A stretch of 64,000 nucleotides of DNA, taken from Phytomonospora sp040655735 (GTDB lineage: Bacteria > Actinomycetota > Actinomycetes > Mycobacteriales > Micromonosporaceae). The stretch is taken from NCBI RefSeq assembly GCF_040655735.1, contig NZ_JBFAKK010000006.1, positions 248,001 to 312,000 of the forward strand, written 5' to 3'. The position numbers were made by a program, and so were the translations under genes. This document shows, piece by piece, positions 61,629 to 64,000 of this stretch. The notes beneath the pieces are model-generated. The model did not search any database, had not been told where the DNA came from, and was given only the letters and a program-made list of their open reading frames with translations. Numbering within the stretch: position 1 is the first letter of the stretch; the number at the start of each line of letters is the position of its first letter.

Positions 61629-61672
61629 AGTCCGGCGTCACCGACCGAAATCACTGTCGGCGACGCCGGACT
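61629..61672. promoter_or_regulatory. Long inverted repeat in the divergent promoter region
   Basis: AGTCCGGCGTC (61629-61639) pairs with GACGCCGGACT (61662-61672), with inner arms CCGAC / GTCGG. It lies just upstream of peptide 8's ribosome site. CGACCGAA occurs at 61642 and again at 61763, a possible pair of regulator half-sites. The rest of 61608-61882 shows no convincing gene. Confidence 0.5.
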
Positions 61673-61882
61673 CAATTCAGGCTTGCGGCGTCCTCACCCC
61701 GTCCTCGGAACGTCCTTTCTCGGTCACGCCGTGAGGATCGCGGGGGCCGAACGGAAGTAAATCGACCGAAGACCCGAAGCGGCCGGCAGACCACTCCGCG
61801 TACACAGGAGTCAACACACCGCGGAGTTCGATGGACGGGGCCGAGCCGCCGCGACGACTTTCGCGCTGCACCTGGGGAGACA

Positions 61883-64000
61883 ATGGAGTTTCGGATACTC
61901 GGTTCCGTGGAGGCACTCGGCGACGAGCGGGTCCCGTTGCGAGGCAGGCGAACCAGGACCGCGCTGGCGGCCTTCCTGCTCGACGCCGACCGGGTCGTCC
62001 CGATCAGCCAGCTCGTCGACGCGCTGTGGGACGACAGCCCACCGCCGACCAGCACGAGGCAGGTGCAGCATTGCATCTCGCTGCTGCGCCAGGCGTTCCA
62101 GGGCCGCCGCGACCAGCCGAAGATCGTCACCGAGGGCACCGGCTACCGGCTCAGCCTCGAAGGGTCCACTCTGGACTCGCGGGAGTTCGTGCGGCTGGCC
62201 GCCCAGGCCCGGTCGCTCACCGAGCGCGACCCGGCGCGGGCGGTCGACCTGATGCGCACGGCCCTCGAACTGTGGCGAGGGCCGGCGCTGGCCGACGTGT
62301 CGAGTTCCCGGCTGGCGCACCGGGCGACGTACTTCGACGAGCAGCGGTTGGTCGTGTGGGAGGAGTGCCTCGCGCTGGAATTGCACCTGGGGCGGCACGA
62401 GACGGTCATCAGCGAGGTCATCGCGCTCTCGGCGGCCCATCCGATGCGCGAGCGGCCCGCCGAGCTGGCCATGACGGCCCTCGGCCGCTGCGGCCGCCGC
62501 GCGGAGGCATTGGCCTTCTACCAGGGTTTCCGCTCCCATCTCGTCGACGAGATGGGCATCGACCCTGGTGCGCGTCTGCAGGCCCTGCACCAGTCCCTCC
62601 TGCGCGGCGACGACGGCGTCTCGCGCGGCGCTCCCGCACGCCCCGCCGCGTCGGCCACCGCCGTCGCCACGACGGTCGCGCCGAGTCAGACGCAAGCGCC
62701 CGCCGAACTGCCCGCCGGGATCTCCACCTTCACCGGCCGGGCCGGCGCCCTCGAAGTCCTCGACCGGCTGCTGAACAGCGCGCACGGTCCGGTGGTGAAC
62801 ATCAACGGCATCGCCGGAGCGGGCAAGACGACCCTCGCGGTGCACTGGGCGCACCAGATCGCCGAGCTGTTCCCCGACGGGCTCCTCTACGTCAACCTGC
62901 GCGGCCACGATCCCGGGCCGGCCCTCGACTCGACCGCCGCACTCTCCCAGCTGCTGCGCAGCCTCGGCGTTCCGGCGGCGGCGCTGCCGGGCCATCCCGA
63001 CGAACTCGCCGGCCGCTTCCGGACGGTCACGGCCGCCAAGCGGTTGCTGATCCTGCTCGACGACGCCGCCGACGACGCCCAGGTCCTCCCGCTGCTGCCC
63101 GGATCGCCCGGATGCGCGGTCATCATCACCAGCCGAGGAGAGCTGCCGGGACTGACCGCCCGCACCGACAGCACGCCGATAACACTCGGGCCCTTCGACA
63201 ACGACGAGTCGGTGTCGCTGCTGAAGCTGCTCGTGTCCGACGAGCGCGGCGCCGACGAGGACCGGCTGCGGCGCCTCTCGGAGCTGTGCGGCGGCCTGCC
63301 GGTCGCGTTGCGCCTCACCGGAGAGCGTCTGCGCCGGCGGCCGAAGCTGTCGCTGGACCTCGCCATCGACGAACTCACCGGCCCCGACCGCCTCGACCAC
63401 ATGCGACTGCCCGGCGACCCGGGAGTCCGCGCGACCTTCGACGCCTCGTATCGGGCTCAGCCGGTGTGGCTGCGCGGACTGTGGCGCAGCATGGCGATCT
63501 CCCCGCTGGACACCTTCACCGTGCACAGCGCGGCCGCGCTCGCCGACGTGCCGGCCGGCGAGGCGCGCTCGGGGCTGGAGCAGCTGGCCGCCTCGCATCT
63601 GCTGGAGTCCCTGGAGAGCGGGCGATACCGCTTCCATGAACTGCTGCGGATCTACGCCGCCGAGCGCCACACCGAGGAGGACGGCGCCGAGGCCGAGCAG
63701 CTCACCGTCGACCGGCTCCTCGACTGGCTGGCGGCCAAAGTGGACGGTGCGCACCGGACCCTGCGGCCCGAGCACCCGGTCATCGACGTCGACCGGACCG
63801 GCGTGGAGCGCTTCGCCGACGCCCGCACCGCTCTCGAGTGGATCGACGCCGAGGCGGTCAACATCACCCGCTGCTCGCGGCACGCCGCCGAACTGCGGCC
63901 TCGTCGCTGCTGGCAGCTGGCCGCCGGGATGCACGGCTGGCTGGCCGTACGGGGCAACCGGCGCGACTGGATCACGCTCTACCGCACCGCCCTCGACGCC
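61883..64000 (+). CDS. AfsR/SARP-family regulator with NB-ARC domain (3' end outside window)
   Basis: 706 residues to the window edge, no stop reached. The N-terminal OmpR-type winged helix (MEFRILGSVEALGDERVPL; TSTRQVQHCISLLRQAF) is followed by the bacterial transcriptional activation domain (about 95-250). An NB-ARC STAND ATPase has Walker A GIAGAGKTT at residues 309-317, LLILLDDAADDAQV as Walker B, and GLPVALRLTGERL. SARPs activate secondary-metabolite clusters by binding direct repeats near -35. It is divergent from the peptide array and is the likely activator. ATG preceded by GGGGAGA. Confidence 0.92.
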   Translation, partial: MEFRILGSVEALGDERVPLRGRRTRTALAAFLLDADRVVPISQLVDALWDDSPPPTSTRQVQHCISLLRQAFQGRRDQPKIVTEGTGYRLSLEGSTLDSREFVRLAAQARSLTERDPARAVDLMRTALELWRGPALADVSSSRLAHRATYFDEQRLVVWEECLALELHLGRHETVISEVIALSAAHPMRERPAELAMTALGRCGRRAEALAFYQGFRSHLVDEMGIDPGARLQALHQSLLRGDDGVSRGAPARPAASATAVATTVAPSQTQAPAELPAGISTFTGRAGALEVLDRLLNSAHGPVVNINGIAGAGKTTLAVHWAHQIAELFPDGLLYVNLRGHDPGPALDSTAALSQLLRSLGVPAAALPGHPDELAGRFRTVTAAKRLLILLDDAADDAQVLPLLPGSPGCAVIITSRGELPGLTARTDSTPITLGPFDNDESVSLLKLLVSDERGADEDRLRRLSELCGGLPVALRLTGERLRRRPKLSLDLAIDELTGPDRLDHMRLPGDPGVRATFDASYRAQPVWLRGLWRSMAISPLDTFTVHSAAALADVPAGEARSGLEQLAASHLLESLESGRYRFHELLRIYAAERHTEEDGAEAEQLTVDRLLDWLAAKVDGAHRTLRPEHPVIDVDRTGVERFADARTALEWIDAEAVNITRCSRHAAELRPRRCWQLAAGMHGWLAVRGNRRDWITLYRTALDA

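Noticed and set aside
61677..61740. Possible extra small peptide upstream of peptide 8 (frame ending VRTPQA)
   Set aside because: No ribosome site before a start and no similarity to the shared leader; it lies in the divergent promoter region.
61811..63934. Long open frame antisense to the SARP gene (and a second on the same strand from 61831)
   Set aside because: High-GC shadow frames. The true frame from 61883 has a ribosome site, recognisable BTAD and NB-ARC domains and typical third-base GC.

Overview
This is a very GC-rich actinomycete chromosome segment. The evidence is almost exclusive use of G or C in third codon positions, many leaderless or GTG starts, and hallmark genes: the proteasomal ATPase ARC/Mpa (cut by the left edge), mycothiol cysteine ligase MshC, an F420-type luciferase-like oxidoreductase, and the block TrmI / RecB-like / MetH / PAC2 / MshC / DUF3090 / phosphomutase / UppP that is conserved around the proteasome genes of mycobacteria and other Actinobacteria. 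The genus cannot be fixed from the sequence.

Layout. 1-4.8 kb: ARC, a 3Fe-4S ferredoxin, tRNA m1A58 methyltransferase, a CBS-type M50 protease and a RecB-family nuclease. 4.8-10.4 kb: a NarL-type two-component system followed by a MacB/FtsX-like ABC exporter. 10.5-19.9 kb: HAD hydrolase, GNAT, cobalamin-dependent methionine synthase, PAC2 protein, a HypX-like formyltransferase/enoyl-CoA hydratase fusion, a MerR regulator and a mycothiol-dependent isomerase-like protein. 20-29 kb: mshC and its conserved downstream genes, uppP, LLM oxidoreductase, aldo/keto reductase and an M20 peptidase. 29-38.6 kb: accessory enzymes (secreted SGNH hydrolase, Gfo/Idh/MocA oxidoreductase, membrane molybdopterin oxidoreductase, MBL-fold protein with FAD monooxygenase, lactonase) and a protein kinase/FHA-HTH pair. 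39-43 kb: tRNA-Leu(GAG), an aspartate decarboxylase plus aspartate/alanine antiporter operon, and relics of decayed genes. 43-56 kb: small envelope proteins, erythromycin-esterase-like protein, Tat-exported 5'-nucleotidase, ROK regulator, Tat-exported PL8 polysaccharide lyase with a LacI-type operator, Ca2+/H+ antiporter, AI-2E permease, ATP-dependent DNA ligase and a VOC protein.

56.5-64 kb is the most unusual part. Eight very short genes (30-42 codons) lie in tandem on the minus strand. Seven share an almost invariant leader-like N-terminus; the eighth keeps only its scaffold. The tails are short, Gly/Pro/Val-rich and variable, usually beginning after Gly-Gly with a single Cys. They are followed by three translationally coupled genes: a membrane M50 metalloprotease with an N-terminal PqqD-like (RRE-type) domain, a TPR protein with an AAA-like N-terminus but no obvious Walker A, and a flavin reductase. 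A divergent AfsR/SARP regulator runs off the right edge. I read this as a putative ribosomally synthesised peptide system (RiPP or peptide signal) whose peptides match no class I know. I see no canonical modification enzyme or dedicated exporter in the window. They may be absent, or lie beyond the right edge.
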